NCBI GenBank assembly: GCA_026770585.1
Contig: MU646929.1
Coordinates: 16,033-28,202 of the forward strand
DNA length: 12,170 nucleotides
DNA from: Baffinella frigidus
Lineage: Eukaryota > Cryptophyceae > Cryptomonadales > Baffinellaceae
Reading direction: 5' to 3'
Shown piece by piece: positions 1 through 6,575 of the stretch. The notes beneath the pieces were generated by a model. It searched no databases. It was not told where the DNA came from and worked only from the letters and a program-made list of their open reading frames with translations. Every line of letters starts with the position of its first letter. Position 1 is the stretch's first letter. Both the position numbers and the translations under genes were made by a program.

Positions 1-1233
1 CCCCTGCAGACGCAGCCTCGCGTGGCATGGAAGGGCCTTTCCCTCCTCCTAGCGTCCTCGACCGCCTTCGAGGCGCGATTCGCCGCGGCCGTACTCCCGA
101 ATCCCGAACCCCGAAACCCGAAACCTGACACCCGAAACCCGAAACCCTGAATCCCGAATCGACGGCACGGTACACACCGAACCCTGAAACCCGAAACCCG
201 AAACCCGAAACCCGAAACCCGAAACCCGAAACCCTGAATCCCAAACCCGAATCCCGAATCCTCATCCGCCTTCGAGGCACGCTTCGCTGCGGTGATCCCT
301 AATCCCGAACCCCTAATCCCGAACCCCTGAACCCTGAACCCTGAACCCTGAACCTCTAACCCTGAAACCCTAAACCTCTAACCCCAAACCCCAAACGGCC
401 GTGATCCCTAATCCCGAACCCCTAATCCCGGACCCCTGAACCCTGAACCCTGAACCCTGAACCCGGAACCCGGAACCCTGAACCCTGAACCCTAAACCTC
501 TAACCCTGAACCCTTTCCCTTTCCCGGAAACCTTAAACCCTAAACCCTAAACCCCAAACGCTAAACCTCAAACCCTCAACTATAAACCATAAACCATAAA
601 CCATAAACCATAAACCATAAACCATAAACCATAAACCATAAACCCTGAACTCTAAACCCTGCACCCTGAGCCCTAAACCCTACACCCTAAACCCCAAACC
701 TCGTCCGCCTTCCAGGCGCACTTCGCCGCCGAATCACTCATCCCTAAACCCCAAACCCCAAACCCCAAACCCTGAACCCTGAAACCCCTGAACCCTAAAC
801 CCCAAACCCCAAACCCTGCACACTAAACCTCAACCCCTAAACCATAACCATGCAACCTGAACCCTAAACCCTGACCTCTAAACCCTAAACCTCCCAACCC
901 TAAATCCTCAAAACCCAAAACCTAAACCCGTAACCTTTGACCAGGTCGCGATGGAGCCCGCGCCTCTCTCGCTCTCCTCCCTCGCGCGGTAAATCCCAAA
1001 CCCCAAACCCCAAACCCCACACCCTAAACCCCAAACCCCAAACCCTGAACCCCAAACCCTAAACCCTACACCCTACACCCTAAACCTCAAACCCTACACC
1101 CTAAACCCTAAACCCTACCCCCCAAACCCTAAACCCTAAACCCTAAACCCTAAACCCTAAACCCTACACCCTAAACCCTAAACCCTAAACCAGGGCGCTC
1201 CTCGAAACCCACAGCGCCGCCCTCGCCGAGTGA
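1..1233 (+). CDS. 3' end of a spliced gene (three exons), hypothetical protein C-terminus
   Basis: I propose exons 1-90, 945-988 and 1194-1233, giving the last 57 residues of a protein that begins outside the window. Exon 1 is open from base 1, ends phase 0 with STAFEARFAAA, and is followed by GTACTC. The second exon follows TTTGACCAG, encodes VAMEPAPLSLSSLA plus two bases, and ends at a GTAAAT donor. The third follows CCCTAAACCAG, supplies the missing third base (making Arg), and runs ALLETHSAALAE to TGA at 1231-1233. Phases fit at both junctions, and these GC-rich pieces stand out sharply from the heptamer repeats between them. I recognise no family. The introns (91-944 and 989-1193) are almost entirely telomere-like repeat. 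This model is inferred from splice signals, phase and composition only; decayed exon copies lie inside the first intron. Confidence 0.45.
261..292 (+). pseudogene. Decayed copy of the upstream exon's 3' end
   Basis: This 32-bp GC-rich island reads SSAFEARFAA in one frame and matches positions 54-88 at the end of the first exon (SSTAFEARFAAA), including a following GTGATC that could be a donor. No AG acceptor lies between it and the first exon, so it probably cannot be spliced in. I read it as a duplicated exon end stranded in the repeat intron. Confidence 0.55.
700..732 (+). pseudogene. Second decayed copy of the exon 3' end
   Basis: A third copy of the same GC-rich island, reading SSAFQAHFAAE. 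It has drifted further and its junction with the repeat is no longer a GT donor. Together with 54-88 and 261-292 it suggests that the intron grew by local duplications that carried the exon border along. Confidence 0.5.
989..1193 (+). repeat. Telomere-like heptamer array, probable last intron
   Basis: A 205-bp block of CCCCAAA and CCCTAAA units becoming canonical (CCCTAAA)n near 1121-1190, C-rich on the plus strand. It starts with the donor-like GTAAAT directly after coding-like sequence. It ends CCCTAAACCAG directly before a short open frame that stops at TGA. The terminal CAG looks like a one-base departure from the repeat (CCCTAAACC then AG). Confidence 0.75.
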
Positions 1234-1259
1234 CGCGCTCCCAAAACCCTAAACCCTAT

Positions 1260-1350
1260 GATCCGAAAGGAAGCATGGCCTTTCTACAGGACAAGTTCCG
1301 GTGTCCGCCTATGTTGGGAGCTCGAAGAACCTAAAGGACCTTAAGGACCT
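1260..1350 (-). repeat. Dispersed repeat family 3, copy 1
   Basis: About 90 bp starting near GATCCGAAAGGAAGCATGG and ending in GGACCTAAA-type units. It reappears on the opposite strand at 1763-1850 and 2238-2323 and on the same strand at 10086-10197. The shared core is CGGTGTCCGCC followed by GGGAGCT. No terminal inverted repeats or coding capacity are visible, so its class is unknown. Confidence 0.7.
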
Positions 1351-1356
1351 AAACCC

Positions 1357-1479
1357 TACAGGAGTACCTCGCTCATAAGAAAGCGCCCCCCCCCCCTAGG
1401 ACCACCGTAGGGCCCTAGGCATAGGCCTGCTGTAGGGTCCTAGGGGGGGGCGGTTTCTTATGAGTGACGTACCCCTGTA
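1357..1479 (-). mobile_element. Family 1 inverted-repeat element, copy A (MITE-like)
   Basis: About 123 bp including a TA at each end. Terminal inverted repeats of roughly 24 bp (consensus GGGGTACCTCGCTCATAAG preceded by CA) enclose poly-C/poly-G arms and a palindromic core. The core runs in the opposite sense to most copies. Left flank CCTAAACCC and right flank AACCCTAAACC become an uninterrupted CCCTAAA array if the element and one TA are removed, so it landed in a telomere-like repeat. Size, TIRs and TA duplication fit a non-autonomous Tc1/mariner-type element; no transposase is present. Confidence 0.85.
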
Positions 1480-1609
1480 AACCCTAAACCTCGCTCTCCT
1501 CCGTGGGGGTCCGAGGTTTTCTGGGGGTTTCTGTTTTTCGTTTTCAGGCCGCCCACAGTGATTCAACCTGCAGACCATGTAGTGCGGTTCTGGTCTCTTT
1601 CAGGCGCCC

Positions 1610-1727
1610 TACAGGGGTGCCTCACTCATAAGAAACCACGTCCCCCTAGGACCCTACAGTAGGCCTATGCCTAGGGCCCTATGGTGGTCCTAGGGGGGGG
1701 GGGGGTTATGAGCGAGGTACCCCTGTA
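1610..1727 (+). mobile_element. Family 1 inverted-repeat element, copy B
   Basis: TA at both ends with TIRs close to the family consensus (left end CAGGGGTGCCTCACTCATAAG). The core CCTACAGTAGGCCTATGCC is in the plus sense, opposite to copy A. A run of 14 G replaces part of the right inner arm. The space between copies A and B (1480-1609) contains pyrimidine-rich stretches ending TTTTCAG and TTTCAG but no frame I can support. Confidence 0.85.
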
Positions 1728-1762
1728 CCCCAGTCCTGGCTGCACGACGACCGGACTTGACT

Positions 1763-1850
1763 CCTTTAGGTCCTTTAGGTTCTTCGAGCTCTCAATATAC
1801 ATGTAGGCGGACACTGGAACTTATCTGCAGGAAAGCCATGCTTCCTTTGG
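1763..1850 (+). repeat. Dispersed repeat family 3, copy 2
   Basis: Plus-strand copy beginning CTTTAGGTCCTTTAGGTTC and ending GCCATGCTTCCTTT. It carries a small insertion (ATATACATGTA) in the middle relative to the copy at 2238-2323. With copy 1 and elements A and B it forms a nested inverted arrangement across 1260-1850. Confidence 0.7.
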
Positions 1851-2102
1851 GCAACATAGAGAGGCTGAGAGCCCCCACTTCGTCGCAACCTACTGCACTG
1901 CCAGCCAGGATATTTTACCTCAAGTCAACAAAGCTGATCCTCGGCTGTAAGTTGCCATTTCGTTTAGATGGACCTGCTCTCGGAGCAGGCATTTGACTTA
2001 CGGCGCTGGTTTTCAGGGGGGTTGACTTAGGTGAAATGTTCTGGCTCAGAGTGTACTGTGCGTCCTGCTCAGACTTCCTGCTCCTCTGTGTGGGTGCATA
2101 TA

Positions 2103-2206
2103 TATCCATTAAGTGGCGAGTAGGCGCATACGCCCTACGGTAGGGCCCTAGGACCTGCCTAGGGCGAGTTAGGGCGATTAATCGCCCGTCCGCCACTTAC
2201 GGGATA
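2103..2206. mobile_element. Family 2 inverted-repeat element, copy 1 (MITE-like)
   Basis: About 104 bp, flanked by TA. TIRs resemble the family consensus TCCCTGAAGTGGCGAG (here TCCATTAAGTGGCGAG on the left). The core includes CCCTACGGTAGGGCCCTAGG. The inner right part has an extra palindrome, GGGCGATTAATCGCCC. It is a non-coding, non-autonomous element by appearance. Confidence 0.8.
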
Positions 2207-2237
2207 GCGGCCGTGCTGGTATTAATAAAGGTCTCTC

Positions 2238-2323
2238 CCTTTAGGTCCTTTAGGTTCTTCGAGCTCCCAACATTGGCGGACACTGGAACTTATCTGCAGA
2301 AAAGCCATGCTTCCTTTCGGATC
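2238..2323 (+). repeat. Dispersed repeat family 3, copy 3
   Basis: Nearly identical to the reverse complement of copy 1, ending CTTCCTTTCGGATCAC, which mirrors the GATCCGAAAGGAAG start of copy 1. This shows that homology extends to the GATC at that end. Immediately upstream is GGTATTAATAAAGG, a word that recurs in 9387-9665. Confidence 0.75.
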
Positions 2324-2401
2324 ACATCAGGCCCCCCGGTGCAGAGGATCGCAGCAGAAACCGGCCTTCGCGCCCATATCTCCCTGCGTTTGCACAACGT
2401 G

Positions 2402-2522
2402 TACAGGGGTACCTCGCTCATAAGAAACCGCCTCCCCCTAGGACCCTACAGTAGGCCTATGCCTAGGGCCCTACGGTGGCCCTAAGGGGGGGGGAGGCTT
2501 TCTTATGAGCGAGGTACCCCTG
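2402..2522 (+). mobile_element. Family 1 inverted-repeat element, copy C
   Basis: Good match to the TIR consensus at both ends. The left boundary keeps TA while the right is mutated (CCCTGGA). Read in one frame the left half gives YRGTSLIRNR followed by PLGPYSRPMPRALRW, as other copies do, so this peptide comes from the element and not from a gene. Outside the TA, GCACA and TGTGC extend the symmetry a little. Confidence 0.85.
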
Positions 2523-2530
2523 GACACAAT

Positions 2531-2827
2531 GTGCAGAGTGTGCAAGATTCGTGCTATAGATTCAGTCAACTGTGTTTCCCCCCTCTTCCCCCTCTTCCCG
2601 TCCCGTGTGATCCCAGGCACTCATGCACGGCCCTAGCCACTCGGAACACTACGGGGAACATTCTCAAGTTAATTATTGGATTGTTTCTAAGGAAACACGC
2701 CAAAAGTCAGCAATTGTTGTCACGTTATGTCCAAATATCCGGGCAAGACGTGCTTCGTAGCCTCCCGAGTGGCACAGGCTTCTACGGCGTGTTGGACCTT
2801 ATCTTCGAGCAACAACCGAAAGTCTAG
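2531..2827 (+). pseudogene. Possible remnant of a RecQ-like helicase exon (very tentative)
   Basis: A 98-residue open frame lies between two family 1 elements in sequence that is not obviously repetitive. Its last third, SGQDVLRSLPSGTG followed by FYGVLDLIFEQ, resembles the region around the Walker A motif of eukaryotic RecQ-type helicases. In that family a segment like GxDVFVSLPTGxGKS is followed by a YGxLPLIFD-like stretch. The Lys-Ser that would bind nucleotide is absent, as if about four residues were deleted, and a stop follows soon after. No companion motifs are visible. It may be a transposon-derived fragment or chance. Confidence 0.2.
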
Positions 2828-2861
2828 CTACACACACTGGTAGGGCTGGGCGCTCACGGCT

Positions 2862-2924
2862 TTGGAGCTATTGGAGCTATTGGAGCTATTGGAGCTATTG
2901 GAGCTATTGGAGCTATTGGAGCTT
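2862..2924. repeat. 9-bp tandem repeat, about 7 copies
   Basis: Seven head-to-tail units of TTGGAGCTA with essentially no variation, ending TTGGAGCTTTCG. The uniformity points to a young, probably length-variable minisatellite. It reads in frame as IGAIGAIGA without stops, but no flanking coding region supports translation. Confidence 0.9.
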
Positions 2925-2984
2925 TCGACAGTCTGCATTCAGGCATACAACGTGGGTGTGCAGCGTAGAAACGAAGCGTGAGAG

Positions 2985-3106
2985 TACAGGGGTACCTCGC
3001 TCATAACAAACCGCCCCCCCCTAGGACCCTACAGTAGGACAATGCCTTGGGCCCTTCGGTGTTCTTAGGGGGGTAGGCGGTTTCTTATGAGCGAGGTACC
3101 CCTGTA
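2985..3106 (+). mobile_element. Family 1 inverted-repeat element, copy D
   Basis: TA at both ends, near-consensus TIRs, and a core with some substitutions (AGTAGGACAATGCCTTGGGC). The word CAGCGTAG occurs on both sides (about 2961 and 3107) but not directly adjacent on the left, so I do not call it a target duplication. Confidence 0.85.
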
Positions 3107-3310
3107 CAGCGTAGGCACGCTGCGGTCGTACAGAGTAGGAGTACATTACAGTTCATAGGATCGTCCCGAAACACCGACGTGAAGAAGGCGCGAGAGAAAT
3201 GCCGAAAGCATAAATGCTTTCTCTGCAGTTCTTTCTACGGAAGAGCGTGTCGTTGGCATATGTTGGGCGAAATTAAAACCTAAAGGACCTAAAGGCCAAG
3301 ATTGCACGAC

Positions 3311-3343
3311 ACTGTACGCCCTGGGATCCCTAGGGCGTACAGT
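3311..3343. repeat. Short near-perfect palindrome
   Basis: Arms ACTGTACGCCCT and AGGGCGTACAGT pair perfectly around GGGATCCCT. The GTACGCCCT word is shared with the cores of the inverted-repeat families, so this may be a solo core or deletion remnant. A degenerate family 3-like stretch (CCTAAAGGACCTAAAGG) ends just upstream, near 3295. Confidence 0.7.
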
Positions 3344-3387
3344 GGCATCCAGGCAGCCTTCGATCTCAACGTTCAGGTAACTGCCAC

Positions 3388-3508
3388 TACAGGGATACCT
3401 CGCTCATGAGAAAGTACCTCCTCCTAGGACCCTACAGTAGGGCTATGCCTAGGGCCCTCCGCTGGACCTAGGGGAGGGGGGCTTTCTTATGAGCGAGGTT
3501 CCCATGCA
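3388..3508 (+). mobile_element. Family 1 inverted-repeat element, copy E, in the 3' flank of the WD40 gene
   Basis: TIRs are present but more diverged (left CAGGGATACCTCGCTCATGAG). The left TA is intact and the right is CA. It lies 31 bp beyond the stop codon of the minus-strand WD40 gene, so it is probably within or just past that gene's 3' UTR, where the transcript could fold into a long hairpin. Confidence 0.8.
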
Positions 3509-3511
3509 GAT

Positions 3512-3516
3512 TTACA
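3512..3516 (-). promoter_or_regulatory. Candidate polyadenylation signal TGTAA for the WD40 gene
   Basis: On the minus strand TGTAA lies 23 nt after the stop codon. TGTAA is the usual signal in many green algae. If used, cleavage would fall inside family 1 copy E. A five-base motif is weak evidence. Confidence 0.25.
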
Positions 3517-3539
3517 CCGCCGCGCTCAGACCTCCTCTT

Positions 3540-6536
3540 CTATGCAGTGAGAAACGGCGCCGACAAAATACACACACGCCCTCCGAGGCACCCCACGCAG
3601 ATCGCTGCGCCGTGGCACCGCACGGAGGTGATGGGCTGAGGCGCCTTGAAGCACGCCACGAGATTTGCTGCCCCACCGCCCTCCGCGTGCTGCGGCTCCT
3701 TCGCGACTTCGTAGATACGAAGAGTGTCGCCGTCGCCGAGGACCGTGAGGATGTGCCGGCTCCTTTGGTGCGTATCGGAAGGACCCTCCACCAAGGTGAA
3801 AATTCTGCCGGCGAGCTGGCGGACATGCGCGCCGGACGCGACGTCCCAGAAGCGCACCGTGTTGTCGCTGCTGCCACTTATAACCTGTGCGCCGTCGTGG
3901 CTGAATTGTACCTGGTTTAGGGTTTAGGGTTGAGGGGTTGGGGTTTGGGGTTTGGGGTTTGGGGTTTGGGGTTTGGGGTTTGGGGTTTGGGGTTTGGGGT
4001 TTGGGGTTTGGGGTTTGGGGTTCAGGATTTGGGGTTCAGGGTTTATGGTTGAGGGTGTAGGGTGTAGGGTGTAGGGTGTAGGGTGTAGGGTGTAGGGTGT
4101 AGGGTTTAAGTTTGAGGGTTTAGGGTTTAGGGTCTAGGGTTCAGGGTCTAGAGTTTACCCGGAGCACGGTGTCCGAATGCCCCGTCACCGGGCACGCCGG
4201 GTTCCGGACGTGAACCCGGACGATTTCCTGCTCCCCATCATCGTTTTCCTGCATGGTGCAGATGCATGTGCCGGTGCACGAATGGCCGAGCGTGTGCACC
4301 TGCCAATGCAACCCGCATCAGCGCTCAAGACACCACCCATAAGTGCCCCGCCAGTCCGAGTGCCAGGTCAGTTGGGATTGCCCCGTCAGCGTGCGCACCG
4401 GAAAAACAACCCACATTCAGAACGCGTCAACGACTAGCACCGCTGCTGTCCCTCCTGAAACCCCAATCAAAATCATCTCTTCACAAAGTGCACCGTCCAT
4501 GGCTGCTCACCACGCCTCCGGTTTCGGCGTTCCAGATCTTCACGATCCCGTCCCTGGACCCGCTCACGACGAGCTTTCCGTCCGCAGAGAAAGCGACCGA
4601 GTGAACTGAGAGCGAGTGCCTCATCGAGTGCACCTGCCACCCACCTTGATCTCAGACCACTTTCAAGGCAAAACCCGGGGACACACCCGCAAACCAACTC
4701 CACCATGTCGCCACCTTCAACATACTCCCACAAAGCTGCTCACCTCGGCTCCGGTCTCGATGTTCCAGATCTTCACGAGCCTGTTAGTCGACGCGCAGGC
4801 GACGCTCTTCCCATCCGGTGAGATAGCGACCATGTTGAAACCGCAGCCGATGTTCCCCGACAGGGTGCGCACCTGCCACCCACCCACCTTTATCTCAGAC
4901 CACTTCCAAGGAAAATCCTGTGAGGAACGACTGCTGTAAACACACCCATCACCTCCCCATACAGAACGCAATCGCGCAAAGCTGCTCACCTGGGCTCCGG
5001 TCTCGATGTTCCAGATCTTCACGCGCCCGTTATGCGACCCGCTCACGATGCGCTTCCCGTCCGATGAGAAAGCGACCATTTCCACCCAGGCGAAGTGCCC
5101 CGTCAGGGTGCGCACCTGCCACCCACCCACCTTTATCTCAGACCGCTTCAAGGAAAATCCTGTGGTGAACGACTGCTAGAAACACTCCCATCATCTCCCC
5201 ATACAGAATGCAATCGCATAAAGCTGCTCACCTTGGCTCCGGTCTCGGCGTTCCAGATCCTCACGAGATTGTCAGTCGACCCGCTCGTGATGCGCTTTCC
5301 GTCCGTAGAGAAAGCGACCGAGGCCACCCCGCCCGAGTGCCCCCTCAGGGTGCGCACCTGCCACCCATCCTCATCTCAGACCACTGCTAAGGAAAAGTCT
5401 CGCAGCAAACGCCCGCGGAACAAACCACCCCCGGGGGGGGGGAGGGGGGGAGGTGCGTTGAGAGTGGTGAGGTAATGGGGGGGGGGGGGGTTGCGGGCGT
5501 AATCGCACGACGAAGCTCACCTCGGCTCCGGTCGCGGTGTTCCAGATGATCACGAGCCCGTCGTGCTTCGGGTACGGGAACGAAGACCGGGTACGGGCAC
5601 CCTACGGTAGGCAATAGGGTAGGGTCCTACGCAACTACCCGGATCCGTACGCACCTCCTGTCCCGTCTCGACGTCCCAGATCTTCACGAGCGTGCCGTGC
5701 GGCCCGCTGACGACGCGTGTCCCGTCGGGAGAGAAAGCGACGATGCGCATGTAGGAATGTACTGGAAGTGTGTAAGATCTTGGATACCTTCCCTGCGGCT
5801 TGCCAGCCCACCGAACCATGTGCAACCCGAGGCTCTGCGCAGTGGACACTGCTCCCCGCGACAAGAAGCTCGCGTCGGGCTCCTGAGACGCGGCCTGCAA
5901 CCACTCGTGCAGGCACCCTGTCTGCCCCAGCATTTTCGCCAGAAATGAGCTGCAATCCAACGACACGGCTCGCTCGGCGTCGTCGCCCGTGCTCGCGTTC
6001 AGTCGCCGCTCCGCGTTCAGCCCGAGGCGCGCAACGTCCCCGCCCTCCGCGAGCGCCGAGCAAAGCTGCACGGTCTGGCGGCAGACGCCCCGCGCCTCCA
6101 TCTCCCGCCGCCACGCCTTGCACACCGAGACGAGGTGCGCTCCCCCTTCCGGCTCCACGCGCTCCAACACCAACGGCAGTACCCGCTGCAGCGTGTCCTC
6201 GCTTGGCCCCACGCGAGTCCACTCCACCCTGCAGTCCCGCCCCCCGAACTCCGACAACACCTTCCGCAGAGCTGCCTCCAGCGCTGCCTTCCTCCCGGCC
6301 AGCACACGTGGGTTAAACCGCGTCGACACACAAATTGACACGGGCGACAAGGTCAACCCCGACTCCTCCTGTCCGCTCGACCCACCCTCCGCCGACGCAG
6401 CAGCAGCGCCATCCACCCTCAGCTCCCGCGTCTGCCGCTTCCGCGACGCCCCCCCCTGCGACGCTGCCCCATCCCCGCTCGCCGCCTCCTGGCCCTGTGC
6501 GTTGCCCGAGGGCTGTGCTGTGCGCTTGCCGCCCAT
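3540..6536 (-). CDS. F-box-like / WD40-repeat protein, eight exons, 647 aa
   Basis: Exons (minus strand order): 6536-5655, 5565-5521, 5357-5232, 5115-4990, 4872-4744, 4633-4511, 4299-4159, 3911-3540. All junctions are GT-AG and phase 0; six of seven donors read GTGAGC, GTGCGT or similar, the last GTAAAC. The start is the first Met after an in-frame TGA at 6573-6575. Residues 1-60 are low complexity. About 114-150 resemble an F-box (VLPLVLERV, then [13 protein letters not shown]). Residues 259-294 form the first WD40 blade. Exons 3-6 each give one blade ending in IWN.ETG. Exons 7-8 join as GHSDTVLR and VQFSHDGAQ to make another blade, followed by two weaker ones. Exon 2 encodes only the second half of a blade. 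WD40 propellers are protein-binding platforms; with a real F-box it would be an SCF ubiquitin-ligase substrate receptor. The propeller is clear, the F-box inferred. No transmembrane segment is seen. Confidence 0.85.
3912..4158 (-). repeat. Telomere-like repeat forming intron 7 of the WD40 gene
   Basis: 247 bp of TTTGGGG, TGTAGGG and TTTAGGG units on the plus strand, so C-rich in the sense of the gene. It opens with donor GTAAAC and closes CCCTAAACCAG before exon 8. Removing it joins two halves of a textbook WD40 blade in phase (GHSDTVLR with [19 protein letters not shown]), strong internal evidence that it is a real intron. Confidence 0.85.
4511..5357 (-). repeat. Tandem exon-intron duplication: four one-blade WD40 exons
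   Basis: Four exons of 126, 126, 129 and 123 bp start 242, 243 and 239 bp apart. Each begins GTGCGCAC or GTGCAC and encodes one blade from VRTL (VHSM in the fourth) to ETGA or ETGG. The introns are duplicated as well: 5116-5231 and 4873-4989 are near-identical over most of their length (GTGAGCAGCTTT, ending GGTGGGTGGGTGGCAG), and 4634-4743 shares both ends. The unit of duplication was therefore one exon plus one intron. The third blade has lost the usual GH (GN instead). Confidence 0.9.
5358..5520 (-). other. Intron 2 of the WD40 gene with long G/C homopolymer runs
   Basis: A 163-bp intron whose last part (TGGTCTGAGAT, GGGTGGCAG) matches the other duplicated introns. Its middle has expanded into C runs of 9-14 bases on the sense strand (G runs on the plus strand). 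The plus strand could form G-quadruplexes, and run lengths are liable to assembly or sequencing error. Confidence 0.75.
5566..5654 (-). other. Intron 1 of the WD40 gene, replacing half a WD40 blade
   Basis: An 89-bp interval starting GTGCGTACG, which would also read as V-R-T, the usual first residues of the next blade. It ends CCCGTACCCGAAG and contains a palindromic core (CCTACGGTAGG) like those of the transposon families. Exon 2 then resumes at [15 protein letters not shown]. Unspliced reading shifts frame and stops at 5550-5552. The donor and acceptor are acceptable but the acceptor is weak. Confidence 0.55.
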
Positions 6537-6575
6537 GCCCCCGACCTGCTTCTGGCGCGAAAGAGTCTGAGGTCA

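Larger units (their letters stand above)
91..944 (+). repeat. Degenerate telomere-like heptamer array, probable intron
   Basis: This block is built from variants of CCCTAAA that change along its length: CCCGAAA at about 100-250, CCCTGAA at about 330-490, a homogeneous run of CCATAAA at about 582-645, then CCCCAAA at about 740-810 mixed with CCCTAAA. The C-rich strand is the plus strand throughout. A roughly 100-bp piece is locally duplicated (about 291-345 and 393-460 share GTGATCCCTAATCCCGAAC). Two exon-like fragments interrupt it. In the gene model it is one 854-bp intron beginning GTACTC and ending TTTGACCAG. Confidence 0.8.

Noticed and set aside
1480-1609. Two acceptor-like TTTCAG sites between family 1 copies A and B
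   Set aside because: No open frame or donor nearby makes a consistent exon.
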